From contig JBCBTD010000019.1 in the NCBI GenBank assembly GCA_039818825.1, positions 1-64,000 on the forward strand: a stretch of 64,000 nucleotides of DNA, read 5' to 3'. The translations under genes were made by a program, and so were the position numbers. The notes under the pieces are model-generated. The model saw nothing but the letters and a program-made list of their open reading frames with translations. It ran no database searches and was not told the origin of the DNA. Position 1 is the first letter of the stretch, and each line of letters opens with the position of its first letter. Positions 47,927 through 56,812 of this stretch are shown piece by piece. The DNA is from JBCBTD01 sp039818825. Its GTDB lineage: Bacteria > Pseudomonadota > Alphaproteobacteria > Geminicoccales > Geminicoccaceae.

Positions 47927-49058
47927 CCGGGCCGAAGCTGCACCGAGCTTGCCGGACAAGCTCGGGCGCGTCAGCTGGTTGTATGTCGGGCTACTGATCG
48001 CAATCGGCATCGTTGGCTACGGCATGTTGTTCTCGGCTGGTGGCGGTTCGCACCAGCCGTGGGCATGGCGCCATGCGGTCCGCCTGGGCATGGGCGTTGC
48101 GGTCATGCTGGCGGTTGCGTTGGTCGACCCCCGTTTCTGGTATCGCTACGCCTACCTGATTTACGGTGCCTCGCTCGCGGCGCTGGTGGCTGTCGAGGTC
48201 ACCGGCAGCCTCGCCAAAGGCGCGCAGCGTTGGATCGACCTCGGCGTCGTCCAGGTGCAGCCGTCGGAGCTCATGAAGATCGCGGTGGTGCTTGCCCTGG
48301 CCCGCTACTTCCACGGCGCGACGTTGCGCGACGTTGGCCGAATCGTCTTTCTCGTCCCGCCGGTGCTACTGGTGGCGGTCCCTGCGGTCTTGGTGCTCAA
48401 ACAACCAGATCTCGGCACCGCCGTGATGCTGCTGGCGACGGGCGGACTGCTGCTGTTCCTCGCCGGCGTCCGCTGGTGGAAGTTCGCCCTGGTCGCCGCT
48501 TCGGTGGCCGCAGCGTTGCCGGTACTCTGGCAACAACTGCATGACTACCAACGACAACGGGTGCTGACGTTCCTCGACCCGGAGAACGATCCCCTCGGTG
48601 CCGGCTATCACATCATCCAGTCGAAGATCGCGCTCGGCGCCGGTGGGATCTGGGGACGGGGGTTCGGCGAGGGGACCCAGGCGCAGCTGAGCTTTCTCCC
48701 GGAGAAGCACACCGATTTCATCTTCACGATGCTCGCCGAAGAGCAAGGGCTGGTCGGTGCACTCGTCGTCTTGGTCCTCTACGCCGCCGTGTTCCTGCTG
48801 GGCTGCCTGTTCGCGCTCCGGGCCCGCAGTCAGTTCGGGCGGCTGGTGGTCGCCGGCGTGACCGCCACGTTCTTCCTCTACGTGGTGATCAACGTCGCGA
48901 TGGTGATCGGTCTGATTCCGGTGGTAGGGGTGCCGCTGCCGCTGATTTCCTATGGCGGCACCGCGATGATGACCGTCCTCGTGGGGTGCGGCCTGATCCT
49001 CGGCGTCGACGTCCATCGCGATCTAGCGATGAAGCGCTACCCCGGCGACGATTTCTGA
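47916..49058 (+). CDS. rodA: peptidoglycan glycosyltransferase RodA
   Basis: SEDS-family polytopic glycosyltransferase polymerising lipid II for lateral wall growth with PBP2. It has 380 residues and about ten helices. Family motifs: KGAQRWIDLGVVQVQPSELMK, LKQPDLGTAVMLLATGG, the catalytic-loop aspartate region around GFGEGTQAQLSFLPEKHTDF, and PLPLISYGGTAMMTVL. The ATG at 47916 is inside the end of mrdA, the usual arrangement. It converges on folC with 22 bases between stops. Confidence 0.95.
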   Translation: MPVDRAEAAPSLPDKLGRVSWLYVGLLIAIGIVGYGMLFSAGGGSHQPWAWRHAVRLGMGVAVMLAVALVDPRFWYRYAYLIYGASLAALVAVEVTGSLAKGAQRWIDLGVVQVQPSELMKIAVVLALARYFHGATLRDVGRIVFLVPPVLLVAVPAVLVLKQPDLGTAVMLLATGGLLLFLAGVRWWKFALVAASVAAALPVLWQQLHDYQRQRVLTFLDPENDPLGAGYHIIQSKIALGAGGIWGRGFGEGTQAQLSFLPEKHTDFIFTMLAEEQGLVGALVVLVLYAAVFLLGCLFALRARSQFGRLVVAGVTATFFLYVVINVAMVIGLIPVVGVPLPLISYGGTAMMTVLVGCGLILGVDVHRDLAMKRYPGDDF

Positions 49059-49080
49059 CGGTCACCGAGGTGCCGCCGCT

Positions 49081-50358
49081 TCAGCCGTTCTCTGCCAACA
49101 CCTCGCCTGCGAGGTAGAGCGAACCCAGGACCGCGATGCGGGCGGGATGGCCCTCTGCGAGGTGCTCCAGCGCTGCCTTGGGTGTGGCCGCGACGTCGGC
49201 GCGGACCCCGAGCTTGGAGGCGACGGCCGCGAGGCGATCCGGTGGTTGGCCGGCTTCGGTCCCGGTTACTCGGACGGCGATCAGGCGGTCGACCAGCGGC
49301 GCGAGCGGCTCGAGAAAGCCTTCCGCATCCTTGGTGCCGAGCATGCCCATGACCACACGCAGCGGCCGTGGCGCCAAGCCTCGGAAGTACGCGGCGATGG
49401 CCCGCCCAGCATCGGGGTTGTGGCCACCGTCGACCCAGAGTTCGTCGTTGGGCCGGACGGCACCGAGCAGCCTCCCGCGGTCGAGACGCTGCAGCCGCGC
49501 CGGCCACTTCGTGGAGCGCAGTCCATCGGCGATCGCGGTCGTCGACGGCGACAAGGCGCCCAGGCGCCGCGCCGCGGCCACAGCCAGGGTTGCGTTGGCG
49601 AGTTGATGGTCGCCAGCGAGGATCGGCAGCGGCAACGCAAGGTCGCCACGCTCGTCAGCGAAGCGCCAGCCATCGCCATTCCGGCGCCCGGTGAAGTCAC
49701 GCCCGGCCTCGACCAGCCGCGCACCCCGGCGTGCCGCCGCCTGACGAAGCGCGACCGCCGGCGCCTCCCGTTGCGGGCCGATCAGTGCCGGCACGTCCTG
49801 GCGGAAGATGCCGGCCTTCTCGTTGGCGATCGCGGTCAAGGTTCGTCCGAGATAGGCCTCGTGGTCGAAGGAGACCGGCGAGATCAACGTCAGCGCCGGC
49901 TGCGGCACGACGTTGGTGGCGTCGAGCCGCCCACCCAGACCGGTTTCCAGGAGCACGACGTCTGCCGGCGTGCGACTGAATGCGAGCAGTGCCGCGGCGG
50001 TCGTGATCTCGAAGAAGGTGATCGGGCGATCGCCGTTGGCCTGTTCGACTTCCTCCAGCAAGGCGGCAAGGTGGTCGTCGGCAATCGCGTCGCCACCAAG
50101 CAGGATGCGCTCGTTGAACCGCACCAGATGCGGGGAAATGTAGCGGTGCACGGTGGCACCCGACGCTGTGAGCATGGCGTCGAGCATCGCCAAGGTCGAA
50201 CCCTTGCCGTTGGTGCCCGCGATGTGCACGACCGGAGGCAACCGGCACTCGGGATGCCCCAGATCGGCGAGCAGACGACGCACGCGCCCGAGCGACAGGT
50301 CGATGGCTTTGGGGTGTAGCCGCTCGAGGCGGGTGAGGATCGGCTCAGGCTGGCTCAT
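49081..50358 (-). CDS. folC: bifunctional folylpolyglutamate/dihydrofolate synthase
   Basis: Mur-ligase-family enzyme adding glutamate to dihydropteroate and folates. It has 425 residues with P-loop AGTNGKGST (47-55), ISPHLVRFNERILL, ETGLGGRLDATNVV, SFDHEAYLGRTL and DGGHNPDAGRA. The start at 50358 is chosen because it matches family N-termini and sits in the accD end (14-base overlap). Last gene of the pyrF-trp-accD-folC string. Confidence 0.95.
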   Translation of the reverse strand: MSQPEPILTRLERLHPKAIDLSLGRVRRLLADLGHPECRLPPVVHIAGTNGKGSTLAMLDAMLTASGATVHRYISPHLVRFNERILLGGDAIADDHLAALLEEVEQANGDRPITFFEITTAAALLAFSRTPADVVLLETGLGGRLDATNVVPQPALTLISPVSFDHEAYLGRTLTAIANEKAGIFRQDVPALIGPQREAPAVALRQAAARRGARLVEAGRDFTGRRNGDGWRFADERGDLALPLPILAGDHQLANATLAVAAARRLGALSPSTTAIADGLRSTKWPARLQRLDRGRLLGAVRPNDELWVDGGHNPDAGRAIAAYFRGLAPRPLRVVMGMLGTKDAEGFLEPLAPLVDRLIAVRVTGTEAGQPPDRLAAVASKLGVRADVAATPKAALEHLAEGHPARIAVLGSLYLAGEVLAENG

Positions 50359-51289
50359 CGTCACGTGCCTCGGTGCGTCCACCGGTGACCACGCCCAGGC
50401 CGACCAGTTCGGCCGCGACCGGCTGTGGCGCTTGCGCTGGGCCGAGCAACAGGTCGACCAGCCGACTGAGCGTCGACCTCAGGTCGAAGCGATGGACGAC
50501 GATGTCGATCATCCCGTGGTCACGCAGATACTCCGCACGCTGGAAGCCTTCCGGCAGGGTCTCGCGGATCGTTTGCTCGATGACTCTGGCGCCGGCGAAA
50601 CCGATCACGGCTCCGGGTTCGGCCAGTGTGATGTCGCCGAGCATCGCGAATGACGCGGTGACCCCACCCGTGGTCGGGTCCGCGAGCACCACGACGTAGG
50701 GCAACCCAGCTTCTTTGAGCTCCGTCACGGCTACGGTCGTGCGCGCCATCTGCATGAGCGACAGAGCGCCTTCCTGCATGCGCGCGCCGCCCGACGCGGT
50801 CACCACGATCAAAGCGGCTTGTTGAAGGATTGCGAGTTGGCTGGCAGCGACCAGGGCTTCGCCGACCGCAGCGCCCATGGAGCCGGCCATGAACTCGAAA
50901 TCCAGCACAGCGAGCACCGCGGGCCGGCCACCGATCTGGCCATGCGCCACGGCAGCAGCGTCGGCGCGCCCGGTCTTCGCCTGGGCTTCACGCAGCCGCT
51001 CTTCGTAACGCTTCTTGTCACGAAAGCGCAGCGGATCGGGCGCGACCTTGGGCAGTTCGATCGCCTGCCAGCTGCCCTCGTCGAACAACGACTGGCAACG
51101 GAACTCGGGGCTCACCCGGTGGTGGTGGCTGCAGAAGGGACAGACGCGTTGGTTCGCCGCCAGATCGCGGTGGAAGATCATCCGCTCGCAACCCGGACAA
51201 GGCACCCAGAGATTGTGGGGCACCGTCGAGTCCTCACGGTTGACCAAGGCGCGGATCCGCGGGCGGACGTAGTTCGTGAGCCAGTTCAA
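50345..51289 (-). CDS. accD: acetyl-CoA carboxylase carboxyltransferase subunit beta
   Basis: Transfers the carboxyl group from biotin to acetyl-CoA in fatty acid synthesis, with AccA (not in the window). It has 314 residues. The zinc ribbon is Cys31, Cys34, Cys50 and Cys53; the crotonase-like domain has VTASGGARMQEGALSLMQM and ADPTTGGVTASFAMLGDI. It starts at TTG 51289 (following codons NWLTNYV) with TGAGG about 10 bases upstream. Nine bases after trpA. Confidence 0.95.
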   Translation of the reverse strand: MNWLTNYVRPRIRALVNREDSTVPHNLWVPCPGCERMIFHRDLAANQRVCPFCSHHHRVSPEFRCQSLFDEGSWQAIELPKVAPDPLRFRDKKRYEERLREAQAKTGRADAAAVAHGQIGGRPAVLAVLDFEFMAGSMGAAVGEALVAASQLAILQQAALIVVTASGGARMQEGALSLMQMARTTVAVTELKEAGLPYVVVLADPTTGGVTASFAMLGDITLAEPGAVIGFAGARVIEQTIRETLPEGFQRAEYLRDHGMIDIVVHRFDLRSTLSRLVDLLLGPAQAPQPVAAELVGLGVVTGGRTEARDDEPA

Positions 51290-51298
51290 CGGACGACC

Positions 51299-52117
51299 TC
51301 AGCCGCGGGCCGAACGGACGGCCCCGGCAAGTTCGCGAACTTTGCCGAGAACTGCGTCGCAGACCGCCTCGGCACCCTGGTCGTGGTGTTCGGCGATCAG
51401 GTCGACCAGCGCGGACCCGACCACTGCTGCGTCGGCGACTTGGGCGATCGCCCGCGCCTGCGCCGGTTCGCGGATGCCGAAGCCAACGGCAACCGGCAGG
51501 TCGGTGTGGCTGCGGATGCGGTCGACCGCGGCGCCGACCACGTCGACGACCGGTGCCGCTGCGCCGGTGATGCCCGTGATCGAGACGTAGTAGAGAAACC
51601 CGGACGTGTTCTCGAGGACTCGGGGCAGCCGGTCGTCGTCGGTCGTGGGTGTCGCCAGGCGGACGAAGCTCAAGCCCTTCGCCAGCGCTGGCAGGCAAAG
51701 CTCGCCGTCTTCCTCCGGTGGCAGATCGACGATGATCAAACCGTCGACACCAGCGTCGCGAGCATCGTCGAGGAACCGGTCGGTGCCGTAGGCGAAAATC
51801 GGATTGAAGTAGCCCATCAGGACCAGTGGCGTCGTCGCGTCGGTCGTGCGGAAGTCGCGCACCAGGTCGAGCGTGCGCCGGAGCGTCATCCCAGCAGCCA
51901 GGGCGCGCAGGCCCCCAGCCTGGATCGACGGACCATCAGCCATCGGGTCTGTGAACGGCATCCCCAACTCGATCACGTCGGCACCAGCGGCGGGAAGGCC
52001 GGCCAAGAGCCGTGCCGATGTCGCTACGTCCGGGTCGCCGGCGGTGATGAAGGTGATGAAGCCAGCGCGGCCATCTGCACGGAGGGCAGCAAAGCGTTCC
52101 TCGATCCGTCGACTCAC
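51299..52117 (-). CDS. trpA: tryptophan synthase alpha chain
   Basis: Cleaves indole-3-glycerol phosphate to indole and glyceraldehyde 3-phosphate and channels indole to TrpB. It has 272 residues, a TIM barrel with catalytic Glu50 and Asp61 (ELGMPFTDPMADGP) and GFGIREPAQARAI at the phosphate site. GTG start 52117 overlaps the trpB stop (GTGA); the longer open frame upstream lies in trpB. Confidence 0.96.
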   Translation of the reverse strand: MSRRIEERFAALRADGRAGFITFITAGDPDVATSARLLAGLPAAGADVIELGMPFTDPMADGPSIQAGGLRALAAGMTLRRTLDLVRDFRTTDATTPLVLMGYFNPIFAYGTDRFLDDARDAGVDGLIIVDLPPEEDGELCLPALAKGLSFVRLATPTTDDDRLPRVLENTSGFLYYVSITGITGAAAPVVDVVGAAVDRIRSHTDLPVAVGFGIREPAQARAIAQVADAAVVGSALVDLIAEHHDQGAEAVCDAVLGKVRELAGAVRSARG

Positions 52118-53322
52118 AGGACCACTCCGTTGACCTTCGCCACGGTGAAGATGTCCTTGTCGCCACGGCCACAGAGATTCATCACCACGAGGTCGTCGGC
52201 GTCGAGACTGGGCGCCAGCTTGATCACCTGGGCGAGGGCATGAGCCGGCTCCAACGCCGGGATGATGCCCTCCAGCCGCGAACATCGCTCGAACGCGTCC
52301 AGCGCTTCAAGGTCGGTGACGGCCGCCACCTCCAGCCGTCCGCTATCCTTGAGCCAGGCATGTTCGGGCCCGACCCCTGGATAGTCGAGGCCCGCGGAGA
52401 TCGAGTGCGGCTCGATCACCTGGCCGTCGTCGTCCTGCAACAGGTACGACTTCGAGCCGTGCAGCACGCCCGCCGATCCGGCATTGAGGGCTGCCGCGTG
52501 GCGCCCGGTCTCGACCCCGTCACCTGCGGCCTCGACGCCGATCAGTCGGACGTCGTCGTCGAGGAATGTGTGGAAGAGGCCCATGGCGTTGGAGCCGCCG
52601 CCGATCGCCGCAACCAGGACGTCCGGCAGGCGGCCCTCGCGGTCTTGGAGCTGCTCTCGCACTTCCTCGCCGATGACCTTTTGGAAGTCGCGGACCATTG
52701 CCGGATAGGGATGCGGTCCGGCGACGCTGCCGATGAGGTAGAACGTGTCGTCGACGTTGGTCACCCAGTCGCGGAGCGCCTCGTTCATCGCGTCCTTCAG
52801 GGTCCGTGAGCCCGAGGTCACCGGTCGGACTTCGGCGCCCAGGAGCCGCATTCGGAACACGTTCGGCTGCTGCCGCTCGATGTCGCGTTCGCCCATGTAG
52901 ACGACACAAGGCAGGCCGAAGCGCGCGGCGACGGTGGCCGTGGCCACGCCATGTTGGCCAGCACCGGTCTCGGCGATGATCCGCCGTTTGCCCATGCGCT
53001 GGGCGAGCATGATCTGGCCGATGCAGTTGTTGATCTTGTGCGCACCGGTATGGTTGAGCTCGTCGCGCTTGAAGTAGATCTTCGGACCGCCCAGGGCCGC
53101 AGTCAGCCGCTCTGCCAGGTACAGGGGGCTTGGCCTGCCGACGTAGTCGCGCAGCCACAAGTCGAGTTCCGCTTGAAAGCCCTGGTCGCGTTTGGCCGCT
53201 TCGTACGCCCGTTCCAGCTCGAGGATGTTGGGCATCAGCGTCTCGGCGACGTATTGGCCGCCATACGCGCCGAAATGCCCGCGCTCGTCCGGTCCGCTAC
53301 GCAGCGTGTTCGCTCGGGTCAT
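52114..53322 (-). CDS. trpB: tryptophan synthase beta chain
   Basis: PLP enzyme joining indole and serine to tryptophan. It has 402 residues with the PLP lysine Lys96 in HTGAHKINN, AETGAGQHGVATATV, and GGGSNAMGLFHTFL binding the PLP phosphate. FGAYGGQYVAETLMPNI is the standard N-terminus. ATG start overlaps the trpF stop (ATGA). Confidence 0.97.
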   Translation of the reverse strand: MTRANTLRSGPDERGHFGAYGGQYVAETLMPNILELERAYEAAKRDQGFQAELDLWLRDYVGRPSPLYLAERLTAALGGPKIYFKRDELNHTGAHKINNCIGQIMLAQRMGKRRIIAETGAGQHGVATATVAARFGLPCVVYMGERDIERQQPNVFRMRLLGAEVRPVTSGSRTLKDAMNEALRDWVTNVDDTFYLIGSVAGPHPYPAMVRDFQKVIGEEVREQLQDREGRLPDVLVAAIGGGSNAMGLFHTFLDDDVRLIGVEAAGDGVETGRHAAALNAGSAGVLHGSKSYLLQDDDGQVIEPHSISAGLDYPGVGPEHAWLKDSGRLEVAAVTDLEALDAFERCSRLEGIIPALEPAHALAQVIKLAPSLDADDLVVMNLCGRGDKDIFTVAKVNGVVL

Positions 53323-53981
53323 GCTGGTTCCTCGGCGCGCTCCTGGCGGCGCTTGGCCGCGCTGACGAAGGCGCGTATCGCGTCGTGGTCTTTCTGGCCG
53401 GGTGCGGTTTCGACGCCCGAAGCAACGTCGACCAAGCCCGCACCCGTACGGCCGATGGCGCCGGCGACGTTGGAAGGATCGAGCCCGCCGGCCAGCCCCC
53501 AGGGGTAGCTGGCGGCGGCGAGACCATCGAGCAGTCGCCAGTCGAAGGCAAGGCCGTTGCCGCCGCGGGGAGCGCCCGGCGCCGGCCGTGCGTCGAACAA
53601 GACCAGATCCGCGACAGAGCCCACCGCTTCGGCCTGGTCGACGTCTTCACCCGTCGCCACCGCCAGCGCCTTGATCATCCGGAGGCCGGTCCGTCGTTTC
53701 AAGTCGACGACCCGCTCCGCTGTCTCCTCGCCGTGGAGCTGCAGCCAATCCACGGCACCGGAGGAAGCGAGGGTGGCAGCGAGCGCATCGTCGGGATCGA
53801 CGACCACCGCCACCCGCGCGGCACGGGCCGATGCGGGCGCCATCACCTCGGGCAAGTCATCAACGCGTACGGCGCGCTTGGACTGAGGGTGGACGATGCA
53901 GCCGACGAGATCGGCGCCGGCTTCGACGGCCGCTCGGGTGTCCGCTGGGCGGGTCAGCCCGCAGATCTTCACCTTGGTCAT
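53319..53981 (-). CDS. trpF: phosphoribosylanthranilate isomerase
   Basis: Third step of tryptophan synthesis (Amadori rearrangement). It has 220 residues in a TIM barrel with the catalytic Cys7 in VKICGLT, WLQLHGEE, LFDARPAPGAPRGGNG and GGLDPSNVAGAI. ATG 53981 overlaps the pyrF stop (ATGA). The C-terminus is a short charged tail ending EEPA, beyond the usual DVASGVE end. Longer open frames upstream are in pyrF. Confidence 0.95.
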   Translation of the reverse strand: MTKVKICGLTRPADTRAAVEAGADLVGCIVHPQSKRAVRVDDLPEVMAPASARAARVAVVVDPDDALAATLASSGAVDWLQLHGEETAERVVDLKRRTGLRMIKALAVATGEDVDQAEAVGSVADLVLFDARPAPGAPRGGNGLAFDWRLLDGLAAASYPWGLAGGLDPSNVAGAIGRTGAGLVDVASGVETAPGQKDHDAIRAFVSAAKRRQERAEEPA

Positions 53982-54685
53982 CGACTTGTCGTCGTAGTGA
54001 GCTCGTCGACGATGGTGCGCGCCGCTGCGGCGGGATCGATTGCCGCGGTGATCGGTCGTCCGACGACCAGGACGTCGGCGCCGGCCGCTTGCGCCGCCGC
54101 CGGTGACAGCGTCCGCTTCTGGTCGTCGGCAGGCGCATCCGACGGGCGAACGCCGGGAACGACGAGGGTCACGGCATTGCCGACCCGTTGGCGGAGCGCC
54201 GCCACCTCCATCGGCGAGCACACCAAGCCGTCGGCGCCGGCTGCCACCGCCATTTCGGCCAAGGCCGTGACTTGGTCGTCTGGCGGGTGCGTCACGCCCA
54301 ACGCAGTGAGATCGGCTGCGTCGAGGCTCGTCAGCACGGTGACGGCAAGGATTTGAGGGGGGCGCTCCGCGTTGGCGGCTGCCTCCTTCGCGGCACGGAG
54401 CATGGCTGCCCCGCCGGAGGCGTGCACCGTAACGTAGCGGACGCCGAGCTTGCCAACGGCCCGGATGGCACCGGCGACGGTGTTCGGGATGTCGTGGAGT
54501 TTGAGATCGAGGAAGATCGGCCGCCCTGCGCGTTGCAGCAGGGCGACGCCCTTCGCGCCTTGCGCGACGAAGAACTCCAGCCCGAGCTTGAGCCCGTCGA
54601 CGTGGGGGGCGACGGCGCTGGCCAGCACCTGCGCATCCGGGAGGTTCGCCCGATCGATCGCGCAATAGACCGCCGACTTTGCCAT
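53978..54685 (-). CDS. pyrF: orotidine 5'-phosphate decarboxylase
   Basis: Last step of UMP synthesis. It has 235 residues in a TIM barrel with Asp11, Lys33 and the catalytic DLKLHDIPNT (Asp60, Lys62, Asp65). GVRPSDAPADDQKRTL and GRPITAAIDPAAAA bind the phosphate. GAAGGA precedes the ATG at 54685. A good promoter overlies the end of the upstream oxidase gene, so pyrF-trpFBA-accD-folC may be its own unit. Confidence 0.96.
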   Translation of the reverse strand: MAKSAVYCAIDRANLPDAQVLASAVAPHVDGLKLGLEFFVAQGAKGVALLQRAGRPIFLDLKLHDIPNTVAGAIRAVGKLGVRYVTVHASGGAAMLRAAKEAAANAERPPQILAVTVLTSLDAADLTALGVTHPPDDQVTALAEMAVAAGADGLVCSPMEVAALRQRVGNAVTLVVPGVRPSDAPADDQKRTLSPAAAQAAGADVLVVGRPITAAIDPAAAARTIVDELTTTTSR

Positions 54686-54721
54686 CGGTCCTTCGCTCTC
54701 CAGGAATTGACCAAGATTGCG

Positions 54722-54749
54722 CTTATAGCAGCGCGAGGTCGCTTGCCAA
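54722..54749 (-). promoter_or_regulatory. candidate promoter of the pyrF-trp operon
   Basis: On the minus strand, TTGGCA (54744-54749) and TATAAG (54722-54727) are separated by 16 bases, with the start of pyrF 36 bases beyond. The -10 box overlaps the stop codon (TAA, 54723-54725) of the oxidase gene. Confidence 0.5.
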
Positions 54750-55889
54750 CGCATCGGGACGAGCGGGTTGGTCGTCGGCCTCCTGGTTCCCGCCTAGCCA
54801 ATGCGCGAAGGCCTGGGCAGCGATCCGATCATCGAGCCGAGCCATGGTCGCCAGGCCGACCAGTGGGCCGAACTTGAACCCGTGTCCCGAAAAACCGGTC
54901 AGCGCCAGCCCGCCGACATGTTCGTCGACGACGAACCGCTCGCCCTCCGCCACGGTGTAAAAGCAGCTCCGTGCCGAGGCGACCCGATAGGCGTCTGGAT
55001 CGCGGACGCCGGCCGCCAGCATCGAGCGGATGTGCTCGCGCTCGGCCGTGTTGACGATCCGATTGCCGTCCGGATCACCCGACATGGAGAAGCCGTGGTC
55101 ACCGACTTTCAGCAGGTGGCCGTCGATCGGCGGTACCGCGTAGAAGCCGGTCCCCTGCCAAGCCACCCCATCGAGCACCATGGGCATCTGCGCCCAGGCC
55201 GCGGCAAGCGGCTCCGGAAGGTCGATCTCGAGCGCCACTTGGCGCGATGGTCGCGCGGACGATCGCAACGCCGGCATGAGATGTTGCGTCCAGGGGCCCG
55301 CAGCGACGACGACCCGATCGGCGGCCAGCCGCCGGCCGTCCTCCAAACCGACCTCGGCAGTGTCCAGATCGACATCACCTACGCGAGTATGGCTCAGGAT
55401 GGTCGCTTCGTCGCGTGCGCGGAGCCAGTCGATCAGCGCCTCGAGGATCGCTCGGGCGAGCAGGATGCTGCCGGTGGGCGTGACCATCGCCCACGCCACA
55501 CCGTCGGCCCGCAGCAGCGGATAGCGGCGGGCAACCTCGGCTTCGTCAAGCAGATCGTGGGCGAGGCCGAGCCGCTCCATGGTGGCGCGGGTAGCGTCGG
55601 CCCATTCATCGCCGCCGCGGGCCAGCACGAGCGTGCCGGTGTCGATGGCGAAGGTCCTACCGAGGTCGGACCACAAGCATGCGTTGGCGGCATAGGCGTC
55701 GGTCACCATCCGCGCGTAGCCGTGCTTCGGGCCGTAGGGGTAGCGGATGAGCCTGGTCCGGTCGTACGACGAGGCGAAGGGGTGGGGCAGCGGGCCTTGT
55801 TCCACGAGGGTCACCCGGTGACCGCGACGAACGGCGGCCCAGGCGACCGACAGGCCCATGATTCCGCCACCGACGACGATCAGCTTCAT
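54723..55889 (-). CDS. FAD-dependent amine oxidase, monomeric sarcosine oxidase-like
   Basis: Cytoplasmic flavoprotein of the DadA/sarcosine-oxidase group, oxidising secondary amino acids such as sarcosine or N-methyl amino acids. It has 388 residues. The N-terminal dinucleotide motif GGGIMGLSVAWAAVRRGHRV is followed by Glu30. Cys309 (ARSCFYTV) falls where monomeric sarcosine oxidase binds FAD covalently. GFSGHGFKFGPLVG is diagnostic of that subgroup. The substrate cannot be assigned. It overlaps the upstream cyclodeaminase-like gene (ATGA); together they interrupt the usual lapA-pyrF adjacency. Confidence 0.87.
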   Translation of the reverse strand: MKLIVVGGGIMGLSVAWAAVRRGHRVTLVEQGPLPHPFASSYDRTRLIRYPYGPKHGYARMVTDAYAANACLWSDLGRTFAIDTGTLVLARGGDEWADATRATMERLGLAHDLLDEAEVARRYPLLRADGVAWAMVTPTGSILLARAILEALIDWLRARDEATILSHTRVGDVDLDTAEVGLEDGRRLAADRVVVAAGPWTQHLMPALRSSARPSRQVALEIDLPEPLAAAWAQMPMVLDGVAWQGTGFYAVPPIDGHLLKVGDHGFSMSGDPDGNRIVNTAEREHIRSMLAAGVRDPDAYRVASARSCFYTVAEGERFVVDEHVGGLALTGFSGHGFKFGPLVGLATMARLDDRIAAQAFAHWLGGNQEADDQPARPDALASDLALL

Positions 55890-56806
55890 GCGGCGCGAAC
55901 GACGAGCTCGGCGGCGGCGAGGTCCTCCAGCGCGGTGCCGACCGACTTGAACAACGTGATTTCGTGTTGGTCGCCGCGGCCACGCACTTGCCCCTTGCAC
56001 AGCTCCGCGAGATCACCCGCGATGCGCTCCGAGCTGAACCGGCCGGCGGCGATCGCCTGGAGGACGTCGCCGGCTTCCGCCAGTGCCCCTTCGCGCGTGT
56101 CGACGAAGACTCGGGCGCGCTCCAACGTGCGATCATCGGCCTCGCGCAAGGTCGGCAGAAACGCACCGACCAGGTCGACGTGCGTGCCGGGACGTAGCCA
56201 GTCACCCTCGACCAGCGACGTGCTGCTGAGGGTCGCGCAACTGACGATGTCGGCGTTCTCGACCGCGGCGGCGCGGTCTTCGCTCACGCTGGCGGCGAAG
56301 CCCTCTGCCGCCAGCTGCTCGGCCAGCAGGCGGGCGCGCTCGGTCGTGCGGTTCCACAAGGTGACGCGGCGGATCGGCCGGACCGCTGCGTGTGCGCGGA
56401 CCAGATGCGGCGCCAGCGCGCCGGCGCCGCAAACGAGAAGCTCCGTTGCGTCCGGTTTTGCGAGGTAGCGTGCGGCCAGCGCCGACGCGGCAGCAGTGCG
56501 CCGGCGCGTCAGCTCGGTGCCGTCGAGCGTCGCCAGCGGTGCGCCGGTGGCGCCGTCGAACAGACTGTACGTGGCGTGCACCGCCGGCAGGCCCGATGCG
56601 CTGTTGGCCGGCGCGACGGTTACCGTCTTCACCCCGGTCACCCGCGCGTTCCAGGCGGGCATCAGCAGCAGCGAGTCATCCGCACGCGGCGTGTGATGGT
56701 GCCTCACCGGTGCAGCAGCACCCTCGCGGAATGCGTGCTCCAGCGCCACTACGAGGTCGCGGTACGGAAGCGCCGCGGCGACTGCAGCGGCGTCGAGCAC
56801 CCGCAC
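55886..56806 (-). CDS. ornithine cyclodeaminase/mu-crystallin family protein
   Basis: NAD(P)-dependent Rossmann enzyme of 306 residues. Family members deaminate ornithine or reduce cyclic imines (pyrroline/piperideine-2-carboxylate). It has Lys60 in VTGVKTVTV, the DGTELTRRRTAAASALAARYL helix, and the nucleotide-binding LLVCGAGALAPHLVRAHAA. The catalytic-Asp region reads THVDLVGAFLPTLREADD, closer to reductase-like members than to true ornithine cyclodeaminase. GTG start 56806 is 6 bases after lapA. With the adjacent oxidase it suggests imino-acid or amine turnover (inference). Confidence 0.85.
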   Translation of the reverse strand: MRVLDAAAVAAALPYRDLVVALEHAFREGAAAPVRHHHTPRADDSLLLMPAWNARVTGVKTVTVAPANSASGLPAVHATYSLFDGATGAPLATLDGTELTRRRTAAASALAARYLAKPDATELLVCGAGALAPHLVRAHAAVRPIRRVTLWNRTTERARLLAEQLAAEGFAASVSEDRAAAVENADIVSCATLSSTSLVEGDWLRPGTHVDLVGAFLPTLREADDRTLERARVFVDTREGALAEAGDVLQAIAAGRFSSERIAGDLAELCKGQVRGRGDQHEITLFKSVGTALEDLAAAELVVRAA

Positions 56807-56812
56807 GCAAGT

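Noticed and set aside
54801..56468. 555-residue plus-strand frame opposite the oxidase and cyclodeaminase-like genes
   Set aside because: Antisense to two genes with clear cofactor motifs; no recognisable sequence of its own.
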